A DNA stretch of 46,497 bases from Bacteroidota bacterium (GCA_023457535.1 JAEWLN010000192.1:1-46497), one strand, 5' to 3'. Counted from the stretch's first letter, positions 1 to 8,268 are shown. Translations and numbers: made by a program. The notes: generated by a model from the sequence alone, not told the origin.

Positions 1-1331
1 GACGTGTTGCCGTTGGCATCGGCGTAGGTCCATGTGATCACGGTCGTGCCTTGCGCGGTGATCGGGAAGGTTGTGTCGCTCGTCACTGTTACGTTGCCGC
101 CACAGTTGTCCGTAGCTGATGGGATCGTTACCATGGTCTCTGTTACTTCGCATTGCGACACGATGTCCTGAAGAACGGCTGTTACCGGTACGGGCGGGAC
201 AGTATCCTCGATCCATACTTGCTGTATAGCGGTTTGGGTGCCGCCCAGCAAGCCTGTGTATACCCAGGTGATCAGAGATGAACCCTGCGATGTGATGGGC
301 AGTGGCGCAATGGCCTGCGGGGTGATGACGTTGCCACAACTATCTGTTATCGAAGGAGGGGTCAACTCGGGCAATGTGAGCCCACACTGGGCCGTAATAA
401 CCGGAAGGGTCAGCGGGGCCGTAAATGTGCACGGTAATACGTTGAGTGTATAAACCTTGCTGGCGCTGCAACCGCTGGCATCATTGACCGTCACTGTAAA
501 GGCGAACGAACCCATAGCCGTTGGCGTACCGCTGAGTACCCCTGCAGCCGAAAGCGTCAATCCCGGAGGAAGCGCCCCCGCCATTACCGTATAATTAGGT
601 GCACCCAATGCGCCGGTTTGCGACAATGAAGCGCTGAATGGCATTCCACCATAGGCTGTCGGGAGCGAAGGGGGCGAAACAGTCAGCGTAGGACATACAT
701 AAGGGGTATAGACCACATTGTCAATGCCGATGTAATCAGAAGCGCTGCCGCTGAGTCCTGCGGATGTCACAAAGTACCGAAAGCCGACCCTGCCCGAAGT
801 TGGCGCCGGGAGTCCGCTCAGGGTTATTGTGAATTGCGTCCAGACCGTGGGATAAACGCCAGTGGTAAGGGTAGGATTGACCGACATCAACAGCGTCGTG
901 AAATCTCCGGTCGACGTGCCCGAACCCACAGTGGTACTGGCCCCGTTGGTGCTCAGGCGTACCTCAAGACGGTCTGGGTAAGTATCCGGCGAGGCTTTCC
1001 GGGTGTAAAACGTAATCACATCGCCGTTGCGGAACGTGCGGTTTGGCGTAAGGAGCCAGCTGCTTATCGTTCCCGTATTTCCTGTATTGTTGTAATTGGC
1101 CGCTATATAAGCATTGGCCGCACCACTGAATGCGTCGAAAGGACCGCCTGCACCAACGTTGGTGCCCTGAAACCACGACATGCTTCCCACAGGTACACTG
1201 GCATTTACCGTAACCCAGCCTGAGCCGGCCAGCGTGTTAATGTCATTGAATGCTTCAGCAAAAGCCTGAGCGCGGACCTGCCCGGTCCAGATACTGGCGC
1301 ACAGCGCGCCAAAAAGTAACAGTTTTCTCAT
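1..1331 (-). CDS. Secreted multidomain protein (choice-of-anchor-J-like, putative Ig and HYR-like modules), C-terminus cut by window
   Basis: An open frame runs from an ATG at 1331 off the left edge, so only about the first 443 residues are seen. The first 22 residues form a signal peptide (MRKLLLFGALCAS..VRAQA). A domain of about 200 residues follows with the look of the choice-of-anchor-J/MAM-like jelly roll (AFNDINTLAGSGW, YIGIDNVVY). Next comes a putative Ig module of the He_PIG type (PPGLTLSAAGVLSGTP, then FTVTVNDASGC), then at least two cysteine-bearing HYR-like repeats (ITSQGSSLITWVYTG and ITAQGTTVITWTYAD). This layout is typical of large flavobacterial surface or secreted proteins, which often end in a type IX sorting domain; that end is outside the window. 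Its promoter is nearly the same as that of the regulator gene starting at 2964. Function as an adhesin is inference. Confidence 0.85.
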   Translation of the reverse strand, partial: MRKLLLFGALCASIWTGQVRAQAFAEAFNDINTLAGSGWVTVNASVPVGSMSWFQGTNVGAGGPFDAFSGAANAYIAANYNNTGNTGTISSWLLTPNRTFRNGDVITFYTRKASPDTYPDRLEVRLSTNGASTTVGSGTSTGDFTTLLMSVNPTLTTGVYPTVWTQFTITLSGLPAPTSGRVGFRYFVTSAGLSGSASDYIGIDNVVYTPYVCPTLTVSPPSLPTAYGGMPFSASLSQTGALGAPNYTVMAGALPPGLTLSAAGVLSGTPTAMGSFAFTVTVNDASGCSASKVYTLNVLPCTFTAPLTLPVITAQCGLTLPELTPPSITDSCGNVITPQAIAPLPITSQGSSLITWVYTGLLGGTQTAIQQVWIEDTVPPVPVTAVLQDIVSQCEVTETMVTIPSATDNCGGNVTVTSDTTFPITAQGTTVITWTYADANGNT

Positions 1332-1364
1332 AGATTAGGGATAAGGGTTAATGATTTGAGTATG

Positions 1365-1399
1365 CAAACCTATTTTAAACATCTCAAATCGTCGACGAA
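1365..1399 (-). promoter_or_regulatory. Promoter of the secreted multidomain protein gene
   Basis: On the minus strand TAGGTTTG (1365-1372) fits the Bacteroidota -7 box TAnnTTTG. An upstream box TTCGTCGA (1392-1399) lies 19 bp away. The 18 bases TAGGTTTGCATACTCAAA (1355-1372) recur exactly upstream of the regulator gene that starts at 2964. A 10-bp palindrome TCGTCGACGA (1389-1398) overlaps the upstream box. Confidence 0.6.
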
Positions 1400-1598
1400 T
1401 ATATCTATATAATCGACAAAATACAACAATTAAGAATTATTTGTAGGATAATATTGATTTAATTTAGATTTTACTCACGTTATGCGACCACCTACCAACA
1501 CGCTACGGCCCGGTACTTCCACAAAATTTAAAAAGTAAGAAAATGTAGCGCGAATGATACATTTTGACTACTTTTAAGAAAATTATAATTACTTCACT

Positions 1599-2039
1599 AT
1601 GAGCAAACTTAGAATCTTCTATCTTGACGACGATAAAGACGATATTGAATTATTTCTGGAAGCCACGGAACACTTTGACAATGTGCAGGTTATTGTTTTC
1701 ACCAGCTCCGAAACGATGCTGAAAAACCTAAACCTGGTAAAGAAACTGCCCAATGCCCTTTTTATCGATTTGCAGATGCCGCTGCGCAACGGCTTTGAAA
1801 TTATCCGCGAGATCCGCGTGGTCGACCGCTTCACCGACCTCCCTATAGTGGTACTGACGGCCATCGGCTTTGCCAACATACTCAAGGCCAAGGAAGCCGG
1901 GGCCAACTACTTTGTAATCAAACCCACGAGTATCGATAAACTCAGGCGCACGCTACGGCATGTGCTCGATATCGACTTTTCTACCTTTCGCCCACGCACG
2001 ATTGAAGAATTCGCGCTCGAAGATATTGATGCCCTCTAA
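1599..2039 (+). CDS. Stand-alone CheY-like response regulator
   Basis: This 146-residue protein is a single receiver domain without an output domain. The acidic pocket is D10-D12, the phospho-acceptor is D57 (FIDLQMP), the switch residue is T87 (VVLTAIG) and the conserved lysine is K108 (FVIKPTS). Receivers of this size in Bacteroidota often act as diffusible phosphoryl relays with hybrid or phytochrome-type kinases, or on protein partners. No kinase gene is next to it on the same strand, but two kinases lie at 3822-7931. It is divergent from the secreted-protein gene and followed by a strong terminator, so it is probably a single-gene transcript. The family is certain; the partner is unknown. 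Confidence 0.9.
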   Translation: MSKLRIFYLDDDKDDIELFLEATEHFDNVQVIVFTSSETMLKNLNLVKKLPNALFIDLQMPLRNGFEIIREIRVVDRFTDLPIVVLTAIGFANILKAKEAGANYFVIKPTSIDKLRRTLRHVLDIDFSTFRPRTIEEFALEDIDAL

Positions 2040-2063
2040 TTTAGACGCTCCATATAAAATAAA

Positions 2064-2095
2064 AAAAAGCGATGTTCCCTACTACATCGCTTTTT
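2064..2095 (+). terminator. Rho-independent terminator after the CheY-like gene
   Basis: A perfect 12-bp stem (AAAAAGCGATGT / ACATCGCTTTTT) with an 8-base loop lies 24 bp after the stop of the gene at 1599. A-runs and T-runs flank it on both sides, so it could also stop transcripts coming from the right. Confidence 0.85.
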
Positions 2096-2295
2096 ATATT
2101 TGTAAAAAGTTTAAAACTTCCTGGTAATCAATCTGGGGCTGATTTCTAGGGTAACTTTTTACGCTCAAATATCAAATGATAATTAACTAACTCATTATCA
2201 CACTGTAAAATTAAAAAAAGACTGGAAACAACCCATACGGCTTACCGCATTTTTTGATGTGGTTTCCCGCAATTATAGTTACGGTTTTCCGTAAT

Positions 2296-2964
2296 CTACA
2301 ACAATCCTTTATTTTTTGCTTCACGGATCAAATCAATATCGCTACCGCCTTTGATATCCAATGTTTCCTTTAAATTCAATTTTCTCTTTTCAACGGCGCT
2401 TAACGATAAAGGAACAAATTGGGGAATATCCTTGGTCTTTGTGCCTTTGGACAGATGGTAAAGAATTTGTTTGTCGAATGCGTCAATCTCAATATTTTCG
2501 TATTGTAACTGGCTTACGAGCCTGACGACCGTCTGACTATAATAATTTTCCCCTTTCAAGATTTTGTCGAAAGCCACCAACAGTTCGTCGAACGTGAGGT
2601 CATTTTTAATTACCAGGCCATTGGGGTTGATGTTTTTGATGATGGTGTTGATTTTGAGCAGCTCAGTGTGCATGGTGAGCAAAATGGTCTTACAATCGGG
2701 CATCTCACGCTTGACCAGCAGTGCTAAGTCTTCACCGGAGAAAATTCCCTTTTCCTCATATACCGGCATGCTTAAATCGAAGAACGCGATGCCAAATGGG
2801 GCGTCGGCTTCCGTAATGGCTTCATAACCGGTTTTGCAGTCTTTGGCTTGGGTAATGGTAAATTCGTATACACCTTTGGAATTGTACCCTTTAATTGCGT
2901 TTTTGTATGCTTCTATAATGAACGGATGGTCGTCCACAATCAAAATATTTACGGTAATCGGCAT
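2296..2964 (-). CDS. NarL/LuxR-like response regulator (copy 1)
   Basis: The protein has 222 residues. A receiver domain fills about residues 5-130: acidic pair D11-D12, phospho-acceptor D63 (FFDLSMP), switch Thr in ILLTMHT and the conserved Lys in LVIKNDL. A LuxR-type helix-turn-helix occupies about 160-215 (FDKQILYHLSKGTKTKDI, then LSLSAVEKRK). The ATG at 2964 is preferred over an in-frame TTG at 2988 because the -7 promoter box at 2986-2993 covers that TTG. It is a clear paralogue of the regulator at 3155-3811, sharing VDDHP near the start and the same ending pattern (IREAKN/RxG). The 190-bp gap and its own promoter suggest separate control from the kinase-regulator string upstream. Likely role: DNA-binding output of one of the two adjacent kinases. 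Confidence 0.9.
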   Translation of the reverse strand: MPITVNILIVDDHPFIIEAYKNAIKGYNSKGVYEFTITQAKDCKTGYEAITEADAPFGIAFFDLSMPVYEEKGIFSGEDLALLVKREMPDCKTILLTMHTELLKINTIIKNINPNGLVIKNDLTFDELLVAFDKILKGENYYSQTVVRLVSQLQYENIEIDAFDKQILYHLSKGTKTKDIPQFVPLSLSAVEKRKLNLKETLDIKGGSDIDLIREAKNKGLL

Positions 2965-2985
2965 ATCACAGCTTGTTTGAGTATG

Positions 2986-3019
2986 CAAACCTAGTTTTTT
3001 TTCCGTTCCGTTCGACGAA
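2986..3019 (-). promoter_or_regulatory. Promoter of response regulator copy 1
   Basis: Minus-strand TAGGTTTG (2986-2993) matches the TAnnTTTG -7 box. TTCGTCGA (3012-3019) lies 18 bp upstream. The block TAGGTTTGCATACTCAAA (2976-2993) is identical to the one before the secreted-protein gene at 1331. This placement also settles the start codon at 2964. Confidence 0.6.
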
Positions 3020-3154
3020 ATTTTTGTGTGAAGCTATTTTTAAAATAAATGTCAGGACGCGAACGTTGCATTCCCGTTGAATTGAATCCAAACACTTCCC
3101 GATTATAAAAGCGTATATTGACGTTGGCTTACAATTGACCAATATCCGAGCGCG

Positions 3155-3811
3155 TCAAATAAACCCGTTTCTTTTCGCTTCGCGGATAATATCTTCGTCG
3201 GTTCCTTTGACGATGTCGAAAATTTCTTTAATCTGTGCCTTTCTTTTGTCGACCGAACTAATCGATAAATTAAGATGCGCCGGCAGATTTTTGGTTTTAA
3301 CACCTTTCGCAATTAGAGAGATGATACGTCGGTTACACGTGTCGAGGTACATTTCTTTTGCCTGGATTGCCTTAAGACTTTGCTGCGCGGTAATGCTGTA
3401 ATACGTTTTCCCTTCGCGAACGCTATCAAATGCCGACAGTAATTCCTGCGGTTTAAAATCGCTTTTGACCAATAATCCCTGTGGACAAACCCGCTTGATC
3501 AATGAATAAAGCGTAAAGCTGTCGGCGTGGGAGGTTAGCATAATAATCTTCGTGGACGGCATTTCGCGTTGGATCATCAGCGCCACTTCCTCGCCCGAGG
3601 AAAGATTTTGAGGTTCGAATGCAGGCAGCATTACGTCGAGCAAAACGACATCATACTTCTTACGCCTACCCGCGATCGCTTTAAACGCGTCCTCACAATT
3701 ATAGGCGCTTTCAAATTCTAACGGCATTTTACTACCTGAAAAGATACTTTTGTACCCTTCGATGATTGCGGGGTGATCATCCACGATGAGCATTCTAATT
3801 GGCGTTTCCAT
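3155..3811 (-). CDS. NarL/LuxR-like response regulator (copy 2)
   Basis: The protein has 218 residues with a receiver domain at about 5-130 (D11-D12, phospho-acceptor D59 in LLDVMLP, switch residue in IIMLTSHAD, Lys in LLVKSDF). A LuxR-type helix-turn-helix follows (CNRRIISLIAKGVKTKNL, LSISSVDKRK). It starts 10 bp after the stop of the histidine kinase gene at 3822-5837 and is on the same strand, so kinase and regulator almost surely form a cognate co-transcribed pair. It is paralogous to the regulator at 2296-2964. Targets are unknown; candidates include the palindromes at 5888-5904 and 8314-8334. Confidence 0.92.
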   Translation of the reverse strand: METPIRMLIVDDHPAIIEGYKSIFSGSKMPLEFESAYNCEDAFKAIAGRRKKYDVVLLDVMLPAFEPQNLSSGEEVALMIQREMPSTKIIMLTSHADSFTLYSLIKRVCPQGLLVKSDFKPQELLSAFDSVREGKTYYSITAQQSLKAIQAKEMYLDTCNRRIISLIAKGVKTKNLPAHLNLSISSVDKRKAQIKEIFDIVKGTDEDIIREAKRNGFI

Positions 3812-3821
3812 AAGCCGGTAT

Positions 3822-5837
3822 TTATGTTAATAATGTCCGATCAATCGGAATAGATACAACAATGGTGGTTCCGCTTCCGCTAGCCGAACTTATATGTAGC
3901 ATTCCTTCACAATCTTTTGCTCTGGCCTTGAGATTTTTGAGACCGATGCCTTTTCTGTTCTCATAGACCTTAAATCCTATCCCATCATCGTGGATTTCCA
4001 GCAGGATATACTCTTCATAGTTGGAAATATTCACAAAGATATGGTCTGCCTGGGCGTATTTATTGGCATTCTGCAATCCCTCCTGCAGAATCCTGTAGAG
4101 ATTGATTTTCTGGGTGCTTTTTAATAATTCCCATTTAATGGTTCTGTCGATATCTGTAAATAGTTCAGCTTTGAGGATATTTTTCTGGTCGGAAAAAAAA
4201 GTCATCAGAATCCGTTTAAAGCTGTCATTATCGTTAAACACTTCATTGTTCAAATCGTGCGAAATGTTGCGGATTTCCTTTTCGATATCGTGAATTCCAT
4301 CAATGTAGCCGATGCACTTCCGAATCGTTTGCGGATCCGTACTATTATTGAGAATATGCAAATTGTACCGCGTGGAGGCGAGCCGGTTCATTACGCCGTC
4401 GTGCAGTTCACGCGCTATGCGTTCCTTTTCGCTTTGTCGCCCCGCATCAATTTTTGACTGCTGGTTATGCATCAGTTGATAAATTTCCTCTTTTGCGTCC
4501 TGCTGACTTTGGGCTAGCAACAACTCCTTTTGTCTGATGCGTTGCCGGGCAATTACGATCAACAACATTCCAAATCCTCCCATCATAACGGTTGCCCCCA
4601 ACCAGATGGATTTTTCTTTCTCAACGAGTTCCTTTTCCTGCGTGATTTCCTCAGTCTCATAAGCGATTTTCGCAAATTTGTCCCGTGTTTCCCGCTCAAG
4701 TTGATGCATGCTGTCGGCTATCTTGATGTACCGGCTGGCATACGCTAACGATTTCCCTGGGTTGATTTTGCTCAAGTGCTTCAAACAAAGCAGCATATCA
4801 TTTGGCGCATTGAATTCGCGGGATAAGTTATAAGCCTCTTGTCCGTATTGAATGGCTTTGACTGTGTCTTTTGTCGCAGCATAGTATTCGGAAAGGTAGA
4901 GGCGGTTGAAGTTTTGGCCTTCAAGTATACCTAACTTTGTCCTGCTAGCATGAATGTCCTTCAACGTATGCGAAACGTTTGCAAGCCTCTTCCTCTCCAA
5001 ATTAATTTTAGCAAGGTTTTCGCGCAACCTTGCATATATTACAGGATCCTCCTGTATATTTGGATTGCTCATGGCTTGTTGAAATAAATCTTGCGCCTTT
5101 CTTAAGTTTCCCTTTAATAAGTAAATATATCCAATATTATTTAGACAATATTCAGTATGAAATCGATGAACTTTTACCTCTCCATCGTTTACGAGATTTA
5201 GCGCTTTATTAAAATATGTGAGAGCCCCTTCAAAATCCTTTTGCTCCCGAGCATTTAGACCAAAATAAATATAAATAAAATACTTTTCTGAGTTAAGTCC
5301 ATATTTATTTGCGACTCGTAAAGCCGCCACTAACGATTTTTCACTATTTGCAAAGTTATTTATATAATATTCTATGACAGCTAAGTCTTGATATGACTCA
5401 CACAATTGTTTATATTCCCGCATTTTCGCAAACGTTTTCTGCGCTTTAGAAAAAAAATAGTATGCACTATCATTTCTGCTCGCATGCTCATAATATAAAC
5501 CGAGGTATTTATTGCATTTCGCGACACTTAAATGATCATTCATATTATTACTATTAATCTTAGTATCTTCGATAATACTTTTAAGTTCAGTCCATTTGTT
5601 TAGATCGAGATATACAGCGGCAACTCTAAAATTAAATCTATTTAAAACGGAATCTTTAAAATTCGTAGATATTTTACTTTTTGCTAAATTGCAATAGGCA
5701 AACCGATTTTCGATAGAGATTTTTTCGTTCTCCGCGAGGCTAATAAATTTTTCTATCTGCGGATTATTCCGAGCTAGATCCACCCGTTCGCAATTTGAAA
5801 CCGCGAAAACCAACAACGCTAAACCAAATGTTTTCAT
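3822..5837 (-). CDS. TPR-containing sensor histidine kinase, lipoprotein-like N-terminus (kinase A)
   Basis: The protein has 671 residues from the ATG at 5837; an in-frame TTG three codons earlier is less likely. The N-terminus looks like a lipoprotein signal (MKTFGLALLVFAVSNC, Cys16), although Asn before the Cys is unusual. Residues of about 30-390 form tetratricopeptide-like helical repeats (for example NNIGYIYLLKGNLRKAQDLF). One membrane segment lies at about 410-430 (LGATVMMGGFGMLLIVIA), followed by a coiled stretch, a HisKA_3 box with His at about 479 (KERIARELHDG), and an HATPase domain (NANKYA, DDGIGF, GIGLKNL, GSGTT). The TPR region should therefore be periplasmic and could bind a peptide or protein. 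It is paralogous to the kinase at 5910-7931 and overlaps no neighbour. The TPR part is strikingly AT-rich. Confidence 0.92.
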   Translation of the reverse strand: MKTFGLALLVFAVSNCERVDLARNNPQIEKFISLAENEKISIENRFAYCNLAKSKISTNFKDSVLNRFNFRVAAVYLDLNKWTELKSIIEDTKINSNNMNDHLSVAKCNKYLGLYYEHASRNDSAYYFFSKAQKTFAKMREYKQLCESYQDLAVIEYYINNFANSEKSLVAALRVANKYGLNSEKYFIYIYFGLNAREQKDFEGALTYFNKALNLVNDGEVKVHRFHTEYCLNNIGYIYLLKGNLRKAQDLFQQAMSNPNIQEDPVIYARLRENLAKINLERKRLANVSHTLKDIHASRTKLGILEGQNFNRLYLSEYYAATKDTVKAIQYGQEAYNLSREFNAPNDMLLCLKHLSKINPGKSLAYASRYIKIADSMHQLERETRDKFAKIAYETEEITQEKELVEKEKSIWLGATVMMGGFGMLLIVIARQRIRQKELLLAQSQQDAKEEIYQLMHNQQSKIDAGRQSEKERIARELHDGVMNRLASTRYNLHILNNSTDPQTIRKCIGYIDGIHDIEKEIRNISHDLNNEVFNDNDSFKRILMTFFSDQKNILKAELFTDIDRTIKWELLKSTQKINLYRILQEGLQNANKYAQADHIFVNISNYEEYILLEIHDDGIGFKVYENRKGIGLKNLKARAKDCEGMLHISSASGSGTTIVVSIPIDRTLLT

Positions 5838-5887
5838 CGTATCCAAATTATTTTTTTATAAAAATAACAATTTGAACGTATCATTCA

Positions 5888-5904
5888 TTACAGAAAATCT
5901 GTAA
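5888..5904. promoter_or_regulatory. 17-bp palindrome between the two kinase genes
   Basis: TTACAGA-AAA-TCTGTAA is a perfect 7-bp inverted repeat just after the stop of kinase B and 50 bp before the start of kinase A. There is no T-run after it, so it fits an operator better than a terminator. Which regulator would bind is unknown. Confidence 0.35.
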
Positions 5905-5909
5905 ATTAA

Positions 5910-7931
5910 TCATATAGGAATGATAACTAGCACATTGGTTCCTTTCCCGCTTTTAGATTGGACTGATAAGGTACCTCCGCATTCTCGAGTGCGCGCTTCG
6001 ATGTTTTGCAAACCAATACCCATTTTTTTCACTTTAGTGTCGAACCCTTTCCCGTTATCACGCACTTGCATTCTAATATTACTTCCTTCCTTTAATAGTT
6101 CAACTTGAATAATACTGGCGTCAGCATACTTGTTTATATTTTGCAGAGATTCCTGAAGAATTCTGAACAAGTTAATTTTTAGCGTGTTCGTTACCGACTC
6201 CCATTGAATGTTTTCGTCGATTGCCCAACTTATTTTCGCGGTGTGTGATTGCTTTTGTTCTTCAAGTAAATTATTTACTATGACGAGAAAATTGTTAATC
6301 AAAGCATATTTTTCTCTGTTCAGATCATGTGAAATCTCGCGAATGTCCTGTTCAATGTTCTTAAGTTCATTTAAATAATTAAAACGGCTTGCTATGGAAT
6401 CTCCATCATTGAATTTATTAAGGCTGTCCAAATTTAATCTTGCACCAAACAACCGTCCCAATATGCCGTCATGTAATTCCTGAGCGATCCGCTTTTTCTC
6501 TTTAACTCTACTTTCCTCGATTGTCGCCTGTTGGGAAATCATCAAATTATAAATCTCTTCATTAGCTTTTTGTTGCGCCTGAATCAACAGCAACTCCCTG
6601 TTTTTAGATCGCTGATTCCTAATCACGAAAAGTAAAATTCCTATCAAGGAAGACCCAATAAAAAAATAAACCAAATTTCTGTTCTGTTCCGCTAGCTTGT
6701 CCTTTTCCTCAATCAATTCATTTGTTTCCAATTGTATGCGAGCGAATTTATTCTGAGATTTCCGTTCTGCCTGTTGCAAACTGTCGTTGATACGAATATA
6801 TTCTCTTGAATAAATTGAAGCATTCTCATGTTCAGTCGTTGAAAGTTGTTTTAAAGCGGCCAAAATATCGCCTGGCGCCTTGGAAGCTTTCGCAATTTCT
6901 AACGCTTCATTTGCGAAGATCTTAGCGCTATCTGGGGCGTTTATCTGAGAGTAATACTCAGAAATATGAATTTTACTTAACACCATTCCGGATAAATTTT
7001 GCATACTTTGGCGGATTTCTAGAGCTTTCCAAAAAAGATCTGGTAACTGATCATAGTCTCTTAATTTCAGTTGCGAATAAGCTAAATTATCAAGCAGAAT
7101 CGCGTACAAATCAGGCGTTTCTTTTTGTAGGCCCCTATCACGCAATGCATCTTTAAAATTTCTAACCGCATCCTCATTTAAACCTAAGTTCTGATAAACA
7201 TTTCCTATATTATTAAGTGAAGTGGCCTCTTGATTAAACTGATCATTTAACTTGTATTTTCTTACTAGTTCCAAAGCTTCAGAATGCTCTTTAATAGCTT
7301 TCCAATAATCTTTCATCTCGTTTGAAATAATACCCATCATGCTAATAGCTTGATAGACTATTTCTTTGTCAGCAGAGTTTCTCAGAAGATTGTATGCTTG
7401 CGAAGTCGAAATATCAGCACCTAGATAATCATTAGCATAAAATTGGATAATACCCTTTTTTAAATAAATACGACCCAAGCTCTCCTTATCATTTAATCTC
7501 GTATAAAGTTTTTCGGCCTTTAAGTAATAAAAAAAAGCACTATCCTTTAAATTTACAGCTTTATAGTACTCGGCCTTATAACGATATGCCTTTGCGATAC
7601 TTATCGTGTCCGCTGTTTTTATGGAATTTATTAAAGCTAATTTCGACGCAATCTGAAAAGATTTCCAGTCTTCTAAGCTAAAATAATTGCTAGCAACGTC
7701 GAAAATATAGTTTAGCTTAGTGGAGTCAACTGATTTGTTTCGCAAAATATCTAAAGCCTTCGTATTAGCCCTCCGGCGTTCACTAAGCGGAATGTTGGAA
7801 TTTGACGCAATCGATAAATACGACGGCAAACTGTCATTAGAAACCAAATTGCTCCTACTAATTGAAGATTTTTCGCAACTCAGGAGGGTGAGAAGGGATA
7901 GAATTATCAACGCGCACTTCTGATTCAACAC
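5910..7931 (-). CDS. TPR-containing sensor histidine kinase, lipoprotein N-terminus (kinase B)
   Basis: The protein has 673 residues and no nearby ATG. It begins at GTG 7931 or at the adjacent TTG 7928. The lipoprotein signal is clear (LIILSLLTLLSC, Cys19). Residues of about 30-390 are TPR-like repeats (SLNNIGNVYQNLGLNEDAV is the best unit). A membrane segment (LVYFFIGSSLIGILLFVI) lies at about 420-440. The HisKA_3 box carries His487 (KKRIAQELHDG), and the HATPase domain has NINKYA, DNGKGF, GIGLQNI and GKGTN. Architecture and length match kinase A, so the two arose by duplication. It lies 72 bp before the start of kinase A and 73 bp after the repeat-peptide gene. The TPR part faces the periplasm by prediction. 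Ligand unknown; the repeat peptide is an attractive guess. Confidence 0.92.
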   Translation of the reverse strand: MLNQKCALIILSLLTLLSCEKSSISRSNLVSNDSLPSYLSIASNSNIPLSERRRANTKALDILRNKSVDSTKLNYIFDVASNYFSLEDWKSFQIASKLALINSIKTADTISIAKAYRYKAEYYKAVNLKDSAFFYYLKAEKLYTRLNDKESLGRIYLKKGIIQFYANDYLGADISTSQAYNLLRNSADKEIVYQAISMMGIISNEMKDYWKAIKEHSEALELVRKYKLNDQFNQEATSLNNIGNVYQNLGLNEDAVRNFKDALRDRGLQKETPDLYAILLDNLAYSQLKLRDYDQLPDLFWKALEIRQSMQNLSGMVLSKIHISEYYSQINAPDSAKIFANEALEIAKASKAPGDILAALKQLSTTEHENASIYSREYIRINDSLQQAERKSQNKFARIQLETNELIEEKDKLAEQNRNLVYFFIGSSLIGILLFVIRNQRSKNRELLLIQAQQKANEEIYNLMISQQATIEESRVKEKKRIAQELHDGILGRLFGARLNLDSLNKFNDGDSIASRFNYLNELKNIEQDIREISHDLNREKYALINNFLVIVNNLLEEQKQSHTAKISWAIDENIQWESVTNTLKINLFRILQESLQNINKYADASIIQVELLKEGSNIRMQVRDNGKGFDTKVKKMGIGLQNIEARTRECGGTLSVQSKSGKGTNVLVIIPI

Positions 7932-7941
7932 TTTTTTTTTC

Positions 7942-7949
7942 CAAATTTA
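7942..7949 (-). promoter_or_regulatory. Putative -7 box for kinase B
   Basis: Minus-strand TAAATTTG fits TAnnTTTG and sits 10 bp before the GTG at 7931, which would give an almost leaderless message. A TTG 22 bp further upstream falls inside the terminator hairpin at 7955-7983. Confidence 0.4.
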
Positions 7950-7954
7950 AAATA

Positions 7955-7983
7955 AAAAAGGATTGCTTAGAGCAATCCTTTTT
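7955..7983 (-). terminator. Terminator after the repeat-peptide gene
   Basis: A 13-bp stem (AAAAAGGATTGCT / AGCAATCCTTTTT) with a 3-base loop lies 21 bp after the stop of the small exported-protein gene and just before kinase B. It should separate, or throttle, expression of the kinases from the peptide gene. Confidence 0.8.
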
Positions 7984-8004
7984 ATTTCTATATAAGTAAT
8001 GAAT

Positions 8005-8268
8005 TTATGCCAATGGCTTGTTTGAAGATTCCGGAACTTTTTGGCCGCCAATATCAAATGTGAACGGTTTGTTTGAAGACTCTGGAACTTTTTGGCCGCC
8101 AATTCCTAATGGATTTTTATCTCCTGGAACGCGTTGTCCACCAATTTCAAAGAAAGGGCGATTTGATGACTCAGGAACTTTCTGACCTCCTATATCCGAT
8201 GCGCTGGTAAACGACGTCAAAACCATCATCAATGAGAACAATCCGAATGTTAAAATAGCTTTTTTCAT
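8005..8268 (-). CDS. Small exported repeat protein with four IGGQKVPESSNKP units
   Basis: The protein has 87 residues: a signal peptide of about 23 (MKKAILTFGLFSLMMVLTSF, cleavage probably after TSA), then a mature part of about 64 that is nothing but repeats. The units start at I26, I42, I56 and I73: IGGQKVPESSNRP, IGGQRVPGDKNP, IGGQKVPESSNKP and IGGQKVPESSNKP. Two units are nearly identical at the DNA level too (about 8024-8058 and 8069-8104), suggesting recent duplication. There are no Cys residues and no membrane anchor. I do not recognise the family. It lies between a LytTR regulator gene and two TPR kinases, with its own terminator and upstream repeats that look like binding sites. A secreted signal precursor or a small surface or matrix protein are both possible. 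Coding status is well supported by the signal peptide and repeat periodicity. Confidence 0.8.
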   Translation of the reverse strand: MKKAILTFGLFSLMMVLTSFTSASDIGGQKVPESSNRPFFEIGGQRVPGDKNPLGIGGQKVPESSNKPFTFDIGGQKVPESSNKPLA

